Source: Oscillospiraceae bacterium (GTDB lineage: Bacteria; Bacillota; Clostridia; Oscillospirales; Ruminococcaceae). From it: DNA of 5,605 nt. Location of the stretch: positions 1-5,605 of the forward strand of contig JAFOYK010000002.1 of NCBI GenBank assembly GCA_017424665.1, given 5' to 3'. The position numbers and the translations under genes were made by a program. Under the pieces are notes generated by a model. It worked only from the letters and a program-made list of their open reading frames with translations, had not been told where the DNA came from and searched no databases. Position 1 is the stretch's first letter; each line of letters opens with the position of its first letter. This document shows positions 1 through 5,483 of this stretch, piece after piece.

Positions 1-557
1 ATTGCGGCCATGAATCCGAGGAGGATAAATCCCCAGAAAGGAAGTTTTGCCGCGGGGTAATAAGCTTCGGAAAATTTAAAATTCCAAAGGCTTCCCTTTC
101 CGAGAAATTCCCTTGCCGCACCGAGAATTACGGCGGTGAAAGCAAAGCCGGCTGCTATGCAAACTCCGTTAAGAATTGCTTTTGCCGGGGTCTGTTTTTC
201 GGCAATTTTGGAAGAATAGATTATCGGAACGGTTGAAACCGCAAGAAGCGCCGGATAAATTCCCGCAGAATCGAAAATTGTTGCGGAAAAACTTCCGCTT
301 ACGAAATATGCCGGAACGAGCATTGCCGCGGAAAGAAGCGCATAGCAGACAAAATTTATTCCGGAAGGAATTTTTTTGCCAAGGGTTGAAGCAAAAAGCA
401 TAACCGGAACGGTTATGAAGAAAAATGTTACGGAAAGAGCCGCCGCGTTCTGAAGGCTGATATCGCCCGCCGCCAGCTGGCCGATTACAAGCCCGAGAAC
501 GAGAACGGGGTTTTTAACGAAGATATATTCGAGGCTTTTTTTGATTTCTGTTTTCAT
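1..557 (-). CDS. rnfE: RnfE-like (NqrD/RnfE family) integral membrane subunit, 3' end cut by window edge
   Basis: The ATG at 557 overlaps the rnfD stop (ATGA), with GGAGG at 572-568 ten bases upstream. 185 codons are visible and the frame stays open to the left edge. The translation is a string of hydrophobic segments (roughly residues 16-30, 39-58, 67-86, 98-114, 128-147 and 172 onward). Family marks are KNPVLVLGL near the N-terminus, GAAREFLGKGSLW at about 147-158 (RnfE/NqrD have a GAIREILGxGS-type motif here) and a following LPFWGFILLGF that fits the LPPGAF-type last helix; these favour RnfE/NqrD over RnfA/NqrE. In canonical complexes this subunit pairs with RnfA/NqrE in the membrane and shares a [2Fe-2S] cluster through two conserved cysteines. 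Neither is at its expected place here; the only cysteines are C71 and C133. Only about 10-30 residues are probably missing. Family placement is firm; function as a standard redox subunit is doubtful. Confidence 0.8.
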   Translation of the reverse strand, partial: MKTEIKKSLEYIFVKNPVLVLGLVIGQLAAGDISLQNAAALSVTFFFITVPVMLFASTLGKKIPSGINFVCYALLSAAMLVPAYFVSGSFSATIFDSAGIYPALLAVSTVPIIYSSKIAEKQTPAKAILNGVCIAAGFAFTAVILGAAREFLGKGSLWNFKFSEAYYPAAKLPFWGFILLGFMAA

Positions 558-1741
558 TTTGCCAAAGCCTCCTCTTTTTCGGTTTCTTCGGTGGTTTCAT
601 TTTCGGCTTCCAAAACTTCTTCAGAAACTTCGATTGCTTCAATTTCTGCGATTTCTTCGGATACTTCGGCGATTTCGGCTTCTTCGGTTTTCTTAACCGG
701 GCGAACAACGGGTTCGGAAACGGTTTTTGCCGCTTTTTTTGCCGCAATTTCAGCTTTTATTGAAGCGGAAATGTTGTCGGTATGGCGCAGAACATGAAGA
801 ACGTTTTCACAAACGGAATCGAAAATCGGAGAGAACACGTTCATAAGGATAAGGGCGCTTGCGAAACCCATTTCAAATTTTCCGAAATAGCGGAAAAGGA
901 AAACCACAATTGCGGAAGAAACCCCCGCCATAAGTTTTCCGAAATCTCGCTTCGGCGAAGTTACCGGCTCGGTAAGCATGAAGAAAGCGCCGAAGATAAG
1001 AGCGCCGCTGAAAAGTTCATAGCAAAGCGCTTCCAGCGGGGAACCGCCGATTCTCGGGAAAAGAAGGCAAAGAACGGAATAGGGCAGAATGAAAGAAACC
1101 GGCTCGATCCAGTTTATTGCTTTCTTAACAATAAGGAAAATTCCGCAGGCAACAACAACAAGAATGTTGGTTGCGCCCATGGGGCCCGGCGCGCTTCCGA
1201 GAAGAAGGTCGAGAATGTTCTGGTCCGGAATTGCCCCAAGAGAAAGGCTGTAAGCCGGGCTCTGGGCAATTTTTACGGTGCTTTCACCGAAAACTTCGAT
1301 TTTCTGCATAGTTGCGGGATATCTGAAAACAAGTTCCGGCCAGCAGATCGCAACGGAAGCAAAACCGACCGCCGCGGGGTTGAAAAGGTTATATCCGGTT
1401 CCGCCGAAAGGAATTTTTACGACAAAAATCGCAACGGCGCAAGCGGAGAAAAGAACGTAATAAGGGATATCCGCCGGAAGAAGAAGCGGAATTATAAGAC
1501 CGGTGATTATCGGGGTAAGGTCCGCCGCCGGTTTTTCACGAAGAAGAATTGCGCCGAGAACGGAAAGAAGGCCGCAGAAAAGCACTCCGGAAATTCCGAG
1601 AACAAGGCTTCTTGCCCCGTGATAGAAAAACGCGATAAGATAAATCGGCAAAAGGGCAACAATAACGTCGGTCATCATTGTTACGACCGATTCGCTCTGT
1701 CTTACGTGGGGGGCGTTCTGGAACATAAGTCTTTCTTTCAT
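554..1741 (-). CDS. rnfD: RnfD-like (NqrB/RnfD family) membrane subunit with Glu-rich C-terminal tail
   Basis: 395 residues; ATG at 1741 overlaps the rnfC stop (ATGA), with GGAGGG at 1753-1748. RnfD is the large membrane subunit of Rnf ion-translocating ferredoxin:NAD+ oxidoreductases and normally carries FMN covalently on a threonine. Matches to the family include an N-terminal APHVRQSES followed by TDVIVALLP (residues 10-32, compare SPHIR...DVIIALLP), GGTGYNLFNPAAVG (113-126), DLLLG plus a Gly-rich loop (178-190), TEPVTSP (257-263), and LILMNVFSPIFD (297-308). About nine or ten hydrophobic segments lie between 20 and 310. Where the flavinylation motif SGATPL is expected, I read SPAYSL (161-166), so the acceptor Thr is Tyr164. 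A separate MGAT (188-191) lies in the conserved GET-type loop. The protein is longer than usual (about 310-350) because of a charged tail, residues 327-395, with 19 Glu in the last 45. It sits between the RnfC- and RnfE-like genes with no rnfG after it. Confidence 0.88.
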   Translation of the reverse strand: MKERLMFQNAPHVRQSESVVTMMTDVIVALLPIYLIAFFYHGARSLVLGISGVLFCGLLSVLGAILLREKPAADLTPIITGLIIPLLLPADIPYYVLFSACAVAIFVVKIPFGGTGYNLFNPAAVGFASVAICWPELVFRYPATMQKIEVFGESTVKIAQSPAYSLSLGAIPDQNILDLLLGSAPGPMGATNILVVVACGIFLIVKKAINWIEPVSFILPYSVLCLLFPRIGGSPLEALCYELFSGALIFGAFFMLTEPVTSPKRDFGKLMAGVSSAIVVFLFRYFGKFEMGFASALILMNVFSPIFDSVCENVLHVLRHTDNISASIKAEIAAKKAAKTVSEPVVRPVKKTEEAEIAEVSEEIAEIEAIEVSEEVLEAENETTEETEKEEALAK

Positions 1742-2784
1742 AAATTGCCCTCCTTTTTCGCAAGTTCCATCTGTTTTTTAGCTTTGATCAAAGTTGCGGA
1801 AACGTCGATTCTTGACGGGCATACGTAGGAGCAGGCTCCGCAGCCGATGCACATATCCACGTCATATTTTTCGAGCATATCGAATTTTCCGTTTTCGGCA
1901 AATTTTCTCATCATGCAGACGGAAAGGGCTTTGGGGCATGCGTGGTCACATCTTCCGCAGCCGATGCAGGTGTAGCTGTATGTACCGTAACTTCTTGAAA
2001 GGGCGATAACTCCGCGGGTGGTGGGGCCGACCGTTTCGTTTTCCGGTTCAAAAATCGCGCGGCCGGTCATGGAACCGCCAAGGATTATTGCTTCCGGCTC
2101 TTCGGTAAGGCCGCAAAGTTCAAGAATTTTTTCGGCGGTGGTTCCGATGGGAACTTCGACGTTTCTGGGGTTTTTAACAACGTCGCCCGCAACGGTTACG
2201 AAACAGGTGGTCATCTTTCTGCTTTCCTCCGCAGCTCTTGCAAGGTGGAGCATTGCGCAGGCACCGATTATAACGGAGTTTTTGCCTTTGGGAAGATGGC
2301 GGTGAACTCTGCTTTCGGCGGGATAAAGTCCGCCGATTTTTTTGACGTGATATTTTCCGATTTTCTTCGGAATTCCGAAGTTGGAATCAAGAATATGGCG
2401 ATACATTGCGATATAGACTTTTTCCGGGGAAAGAACTTTTTCGCAAAGTTCGGTTCCGAGAGAAAGTTTTTCCGGCTGGTGGATTCCAACGCTCATCTGG
2501 CTGGAGATATAGGGTTCATCATCAACCGCATCCACAATAAGGGTCACGTTTTCGCCGGAAGGGGATTTTTCAAGCTTTTCCCAAAGCATTTTGCCGTCGC
2601 TTTCGTCAACGATTTCGGCAAGGCGGGCAAGCTCGATTATCTGTTCGCGGGAAAGTTCGTCTATTGCGGAATCCGGAAAATCGCAGTCGAAATATTCAAA
2701 TTCCTGGCGCATTACCAAAGTGCTTCTGGTAAGCATAGGCTCTTTTTTCTGTTCAAGAAAAATGCCTTTTACAAATAATGACAT
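1738..2784 (-). CDS. rnfC: RnfC-like SLBB / dicluster [4Fe-4S] protein, short and lacking the canonical FMN/NADH loop
   Basis: 348 residues; ATG at 2784 with GGAGG at 2795-2791, six bases upstream. RnfC is the peripheral subunit that exchanges electrons with NADH through FMN and two [4Fe-4S] clusters. Visible here are LIVDAVDDEPYISSQ (82-96, in place of LIxNGAECEPYLTxD), LYPAESR (153-159, in place of KYPQGGEK), an SLBB-type segment FVTVAGDVVKNPRNVEVPIG (195-214), GGSMTGRAI (236-244), and two complete clusters: C273/C276/C279/C283 and C312/C315/C318/C322, each CxxCxxCxxxCP. Canonical RnfC is about 430-450 residues and begins with an HPPExK barrel-sandwich domain; this is absent and there is no room for it, since rpe ends 27 nt upstream. 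The glycine-rich GLGGAxFPTHVKL loop is replaced by EIVDESDGKMLWEKL (57-71). It is probably cytosolic and docked to the RnfD/E-like subunits. Family is well supported; NADH oxidation is doubtful. An iron-sulfur adaptor taking electrons from ferredoxin is an inference. Confidence 0.85.
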   Translation of the reverse strand: MSLFVKGIFLEQKKEPMLTRSTLVMRQEFEYFDCDFPDSAIDELSREQIIELARLAEIVDESDGKMLWEKLEKSPSGENVTLIVDAVDDEPYISSQMSVGIHQPEKLSLGTELCEKVLSPEKVYIAMYRHILDSNFGIPKKIGKYHVKKIGGLYPAESRVHRHLPKGKNSVIIGACAMLHLARAAEESRKMTTCFVTVAGDVVKNPRNVEVPIGTTAEKILELCGLTEEPEAIILGGSMTGRAIFEPENETVGPTTRGVIALSRSYGTYSYTCIGCGRCDHACPKALSVCMMRKFAENGKFDMLEKYDVDMCIGCGACSYVCPSRIDVSATLIKAKKQMELAKKEGNL

Positions 2785-2811
2785 TGTTTTCCTCCAAAGG
2801 ATTTTAAGGAT

Positions 2812-3471
2812 TTAGTTTGCTGCGGCGCGAAGCTCCGCAACGGCTTTTTCATAATCTTCCTGTTTGAAGAGAGCGGAACCGGCTACAAAAATGTTTGCGC
2901 CTGCTTCGGCTGCGGTTCCGATGGTGTTTTTATCGATTCCGCCGTCAACCTGGATGTTTACGGAAAGGCCCTCTTTGTCGATAATTTCGCGAAGAGCCTT
3001 TACTTTCGGCATCATATCAGCCATAAAGCTCTGGCCGCCGAAACCGGGTTCAACGGTCATTACAAGGACCATTTCGATGAAAGGAAGATAGGGAACGACT
3101 TTTTCATAGGGAGTTCCGGGTTTGATGGCGATTGCCGGAAGAACACCGAAGGATTTTATCTTTTCGATAACTTCCATGGGGTCGTTGTCACATTCAAGAT
3201 GGAAGGTGATTCTGTCGGCACCGCCTTTTACAAAATCTTCGATGTAACGAAGGGGCTCGGAAATCATAAGATGGGTGTCGAAGAACATTTTGTTTACTTT
3301 GCGAAGGCTTTTCATAATGGGTGCGCCATAGCTGATGTTGGGAACGAAATGACCGTCCATAACGTCGATATGAAGCTGATCTGCGCCTGCTTTTTCCATT
3401 GCGGCACATTCTTCGCCGAGGATCGCAAAATCTGCGGAAAGTATAGAGGGGGCAATAATTACTTCTTTCAT
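2812..3471 (-). CDS. rpe: ribulose-phosphate 3-epimerase
   Basis: 219 residues, the normal length for this TIM-barrel enzyme, which interconverts D-ribulose 5-phosphate and D-xylulose 5-phosphate in the cytosolic pentose phosphate pathway. The N-terminus IAPSILSADF (6-15) is diagnostic and includes Ser9. Metal and catalytic residues are in place: H34 and D36 in LHIDVMDGHFVPN, H67 in FFDTHLMI, and D176 in QVDGGI. The phosphate-binding loops MTVEPGFGGQSF (138-149) and FVAGSALF (195-202) are also intact. ATG at 3471 has AAGGAG at 3488-3483, 11 bases upstream. It is the first gene behind a strong promoter (3592-3564), and no terminator separates it from the RnfC-like gene 27 nt downstream, so it probably leads the rnf-like operon. 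The metabolic reason for that linkage is not evident from the sequence. Confidence 0.97.
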   Translation of the reverse strand: MKEVIIAPSILSADFAILGEECAAMEKAGADQLHIDVMDGHFVPNISYGAPIMKSLRKVNKMFFDTHLMISEPLRYIEDFVKGGADRITFHLECDNDPMEVIEKIKSFGVLPAIAIKPGTPYEKVVPYLPFIEMVLVMTVEPGFGGQSFMADMMPKVKALREIIDKEGLSVNIQVDGGIDKNTIGTAAEAGANIFVAGSALFKQEDYEKAVAELRAAAN

Positions 3472-3529
3472 CTTAAAAACATCTCCTTGAAAATTATTAC
3501 AGGATACTGTGTTTCGCCGTTATAATATT

Positions 3530-3555
3530 AAAATATATATTAAAAAATATATTTT
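3530..3555 (-). repeat. A/T-only inverted repeat at the 5' end of the rpe leader
   Basis: AAAATATAT at 3530-3538 is the reverse complement of ATATATTTT at 3547-3555, with an eight-base spacer. It begins within a few bases of the predicted transcription start, so the mRNA could begin with a hairpin. Being entirely A/T, the stem is weak and may reflect only base composition. Confidence 0.3.
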
Positions 3556-3563
3556 TACAGTTT

Positions 3564-3592
3564 ATTTTATCAAAAACCATAAAAAAGGTCAA
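3564..3592 (-). promoter_or_regulatory. sigma-A-type promoter of the rpe-rnfCDE operon
   Basis: On the minus strand, TTGACC (3592-3587, 5/6 to the -35 consensus) is followed after exactly 17 bases by TAAAAT (3569-3564, 5/6 to the -10), with an extended TG one base before the -10. Predicted start near 3557 gives a leader of about 86 bases before rpe. Confidence 0.8.
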
Positions 3593-3603
3593 CCTTGAGA
3601 AAG

Positions 3604-3633
3604 GCGTTATTCCCAAACGGAATAGCGCTATTC
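3604..3633 (-). promoter_or_regulatory. three repeated half-sites upstream of the rpe-rnf promoter
   Basis: The minus strand contains GAATAGCGC (3633-3625), its overlapping inverted copy (plus strand 3620-3628, giving the perfect 14-bp palindrome GAATAGCGCTATTC at 3620-3633) and GAATAACGC (3612-3604). The two same-direction copies are 21 bp apart. The palindrome centre is about 70 bp before the likely transcription start. This resembles an operator for an unidentified regulator; a hairpin (3604-3613 with 3619-3628) is the alternative reading. Confidence 0.4.
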
Positions 3634-3666
3634 GCTTAATTTACAAAAAATTTTCAAATTTCGGGC

Positions 3667-3709
3667 AAAAAAAATGCGAAGGCTTTCCGAAAAAACGTTC
3701 CGCCTTCGC
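3667..3709 (-). terminator. second intrinsic terminator downstream of tadA
   Basis: On the minus strand GCGAAGGC (3709-3702) pairs perfectly with GCCTTCGC (3683-3676) around an 18-base loop, followed by A and eight T. There is no T tract on the plus-strand side, so it acts leftward. It lies about 85 bases past the tadA terminator; it may be a back-up or the end of a small RNA arising in between. Confidence 0.7.
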
Positions 3710-3714
3710 TATAT

Positions 3715-3734
3715 AAAAGCCTTTCGAAAAAGGC
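3715..3734 (-). terminator. small UUCG-loop hairpin with short U tract
   Basis: Minus-strand RNA: GCCUUU, UUCG tetraloop, AAAGGC, followed by UUUU. The six-bp stem and short tail make it a weak terminator at best. Its 5' half overlaps the 3' strand of a longer-range seven-bp pairing (AGGCACA at 3792-3786 with UGUGCCU at 3737-3731), so the two folds exclude each other. Confidence 0.45.
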
Positions 3735-3793
3735 ACATTATATTTTATGCCGCCGGCTTTTCTTTTGGGCAAAAATGATTTTTTCTGTGCCTA

Positions 3794-3825
3794 ACAAAAA
3801 AATCCGCCCGTTAATCGGACGGATT
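3794..3825 (-). terminator. intrinsic terminator overlapping the tadA stop codon
   Basis: Minus-strand RNA forms AAUCCGUCCG paired with CGGGCGGAUU (10 bp, one U-G wobble) around an AUUAA loop, followed by a run of seven U. The loop contains the UAA stop of tadA and the 5' stem encodes its last residues, so coding and termination signals share the same bases. Confidence 0.9.
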
Positions 3826-4284
3826 TTCCTTTTTTCTTTTTTCACGGAGCCTTGCGAAAAACCTGCTTAAGATTTCGGAACATTCTTTTTCAAGAACGCC
3901 GGAAACAACTTCCGGTTTGTGGTTATAGGGCATTTCGAAAAGATTTGTAAGGCTTCCGCAGGAACCTGCTTTCGGGTCGGAAGCGCCGTAGATAACTCTT
4001 TTAACCCTCGAATTTATAATTGCTCCGGCACACATGGGGCAGGGTTCAAGGGTAACGTAAAGGTCGCATTTCCAAAGGCGCCAGCCGCCGAGATTTTTAC
4101 AGGCTTCGTCAATGGCCATGATTTCGGCATGGCGAAGAGCGTTTTTGTCCGTTTCGCGAAGGTTCATTCCCCTTCCGACAATTTTGCCTTCCCAGACCGC
4201 AACAGCGCCCACGGGAACTTCGCCGAGCTCAAACGCTTTTTCCGCAAGGGAAAGCGCCTCGCGCATATATTCTTCATCGGTCAT
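3811..4284 (-). CDS. tadA: tRNA-specific adenosine deaminase TadA
   Basis: 157 residues, full length. TadA deaminates wobble adenosine 34 to inosine in tRNA-Arg(ACG), letting one tRNA read several Arg codons. The zinc-dependent cytidine-deaminase-fold motifs are present: HAE at 52-54 (H52 zinc ligand, E54 proton shuttle) and PCPMC at 81-85 (C82 and C85 zinc ligands). TadA-typical stretches GEVPVGAV (21-28), GGWRLW (66-71), DPKAGSCGSLTNLF (103-116) and NHKPEVVSGVL (121-131) distinguish it from other deaminases. The start fits the family N-terminus and has GGAGG at 4298-4294, nine bases upstream. It lies 18 nt after the CPBP protease gene and is probably co-transcribed with it. Its final codons (N-P-S-D-stop) are embedded in an intrinsic terminator stem. 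Nothing appears missing. Confidence 0.97.
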   Translation of the reverse strand: MTDEEYMREALSLAEKAFELGEVPVGAVAVWEGKIVGRGMNLRETDKNALRHAEIMAIDEACKNLGGWRLWKCDLYVTLEPCPMCAGAIINSRVKRVIYGASDPKAGSCGSLTNLFEMPYNHKPEVVSGVLEKECSEILSRFFARLREKRKKENPSD

Positions 4285-4302
4285 CGGTTTTTTCCTCCCA
4301 CT

Positions 4303-5361
4303 TTAAAGCAGATAGATATAGGGCAAAGTCATTGCCACCGCCGCAAGCATTGCAAGAATAAGCGCAGGGGAAGTAAGGAAATACAATGTTCTCTTTCCGG
4401 GAGCAAGAACGCTTCTGCTCGGTTCAAAGCGGAACATATCTTTATATTTCATCAGAAGAACCGCAATTGCTATTACGGAAAGTATAACACAAATAAGATT
4501 ATACACAGAGTTTGCCATAATCCAGGCTTCTTCGGTCATATTGGGGTAAAGGAATTCGAAAACCACCGCAACGCTGTTGTTCACAAAATGGATAAGGATT
4601 CCCACCCAGAGAGAGCCGCTTCTCATAACGAGATAGCCGATGCAAAGGCCGAGAATGAAAGCATAGGGCATCTGGATAAGATTGAGATGGAAAATTCCGA
4701 AGATGAGCGCCGAAGCTACCAAAGCGAAAATATCGCCGAAGCGGCGCAGGCTTTGCATTACGATTCCGCGGAAAATTATTTCTTCGATGAAAGCCGGGGC
4801 AACGGTCAGGACAATTACATAAAGAACTATTCCCGGAACGGTTACCGGAACTTCATATTCCGGCATGGTTATTCCGATTCCGACAGCTTCAAGACCGAGC
4901 TGAAGATAGTTTGTGGCATAGGAAGCGAGAACGCCCATTCCAAGACCCACAAAAAGACCGCCGAAGGTAAGATCGGCTTTTGCTTTGCGGAAAGGAAGCG
5001 CGACTTTAAGCGGCATTTTTATGCAAAGAGCATAGATTCCAAAAGGAACGAGAAGGGTCACAACATAAATCAGAAGGGTTGAAAGCCATTCAAAAGTTTC
5101 GCTGACATAGAGCGAACCGCCGATGTTGAACAAAGGCAAAATAAATTCCAGCAAAATTCCATAGACGATTCCAAGAATAAGGGAAAGGGCAACGTATCCG
5201 AGAGAGGCAAGGCCGATTCCGTTTCCGGCGCTTCTTATTTTTCGTTTTTCTTTTTTCCAAAGGGGCTCAACATAAGGCGTATAAAAACCGTTTCCGGTGT
5301 GATAAACGGTTCCGGGATTATTTTCTTCCGGAAAGCCGTTTTGTTCTCTGTAATATTCCAA
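4303..5361 (-). CDS. CPBP (CAAX/Abi) family intramembrane glutamic endopeptidase
   Basis: 352 residues, starting at a TTG codon (5361) with a near-perfect Shine-Dalgarno. In-frame upstream codons run into a TAA within about 11 codons with no ATG, and the next in-frame Met is residue 112 or later, so TTG is the supported start. Family motifs are EEIIFRG (193-199, catalytic E193/E194 and R198), FGIFHLN (221-227, H225) and HFVNN (258-262, H258, N261/N262), the three membrane-embedded sites of CAAX prenyl protease 2/Rce1-like and bacteriocin-immunity-type proteases. About eight hydrophobic helices lie between residues 49 and 352. A roughly 40-residue Asn/Pro/Tyr-rich soluble head with a basic stretch (KKEKRKIR, 36-43) precedes the first helix. 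Substrate is unknown: bacterial members have been linked to peptide maturation, bacteriocin self-immunity and membrane-protein turnover, but no peptide gene is visible nearby. It is followed 18 nt later by tadA. Confidence 0.92.
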   Translation of the reverse strand: MEYYREQNGFPEENNPGTVYHTGNGFYTPYVEPLWKKEKRKIRSAGNGIGLASLGYVALSLILGIVYGILLEFILPLFNIGGSLYVSETFEWLSTLLIYVVTLLVPFGIYALCIKMPLKVALPFRKAKADLTFGGLFVGLGMGVLASYATNYLQLGLEAVGIGITMPEYEVPVTVPGIVLYVIVLTVAPAFIEEIIFRGIVMQSLRRFGDIFALVASALIFGIFHLNLIQMPYAFILGLCIGYLVMRSGSLWVGILIHFVNNSVAVVFEFLYPNMTEEAWIMANSVYNLICVILSVIAIAVLLMKYKDMFRFEPSRSVLAPGKRTLYFLTSPALILAMLAAVAMTLPYIYLL

Positions 5362-5366
5362 GGAGA

Positions 5367-5373
5367 CACCTCC
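5367..5373 (-). promoter_or_regulatory. ribosome binding site deciding the TTG start of the CPBP protease
   Basis: GGAGGTG on the minus strand, matching the 16S anti-Shine-Dalgarno almost completely, with five bases between its end and the TTG at 5361. This and the in-frame stop upstream support TTG over the out-of-frame ATG at 5377, which overlaps the start of the site. Confidence 0.8.
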
Positions 5374-5392
5374 GCATTTTTTCGTTTACATT

Positions 5393-5401
5393 ACCATATC
5401 A
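5393..5401 (-). promoter_or_regulatory. possible extended -10 promoter for protease-tadA unit
   Basis: The minus strand reads TGATATGGT, an extended -10 (TGn plus TATGGT, 4/6 to consensus), about 25 bases before the ribosome binding site. No good -35 lies 16-18 bases upstream. A promoter is expected here because a strong terminator lies just upstream at 5488-5524. The assignment of the exact element is weak. Confidence 0.35.
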
Positions 5402-5483
5402 CAAAAACGGTTTTAATAAAACCTTTTATTTGTAAATTTTTTTAAAGCTGATTATTAAAATAAAAAAGGGTTCGGGCCCAAAT

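Larger units (their letters stand above)
3472..3810. other. 339-base intergenic region between tadA and rpe
   Basis: No protein gene is supported. From right to left it holds the tail of the tadA terminator, a closing seven-bp pairing around 3731-3792, two further hairpins, the half-site cluster, the promoter, and the AT-rich leader with the rpe ribosome binding site. A perfect TATAAT on the minus strand (3742-3737) lacks a matching -35. Confidence 0.7.

Noticed and set aside
782..1828. 348-codon open frame on the plus strand
   Set aside because: It is antisense to the clearly recognisable rnfD and rnfC genes, its product is very basic and low in hydrophobic blocks, and no family motif is visible. 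It is a shadow of the codon bias of the minus-strand genes.
2245..2778. 177-codon open frame on the plus strand
   Set aside because: It is opposite the RnfC-like gene, has no ribosome binding site of the quality seen elsewhere, and ends by running into the reverse of the rnfC start.
3737..3742. Perfect TATAAT on the minus strand as a small-RNA promoter
   Set aside because: No -35-like element lies 16-18 bases upstream and the region is A/T-rich, so the hexamer alone is not enough for a promoter call.
3731..3792. A known riboswitch class in the closed stem downstream of tadA
   Set aside because: I compared it mentally with preQ1, fluoride, guanidine and THF aptamers and found no matching conserved core, and no gene directly follows it. 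Only the stem architecture is reported.
3919..5082. 387-codon open frame on the plus strand
   Set aside because: It runs antisense through tadA and the CPBP protease, both certain genes with complete motifs. The predicted product is Lys/Asn/His-rich with no recognisable domain.
5409..5423. GGTTTT/AAAACC hairpin as a terminator
   Set aside because: The stem is only six bp and mostly A-T with a three-base loop. It sits downstream of a much stronger terminator and upstream of the protease start, where termination would silence the gene.
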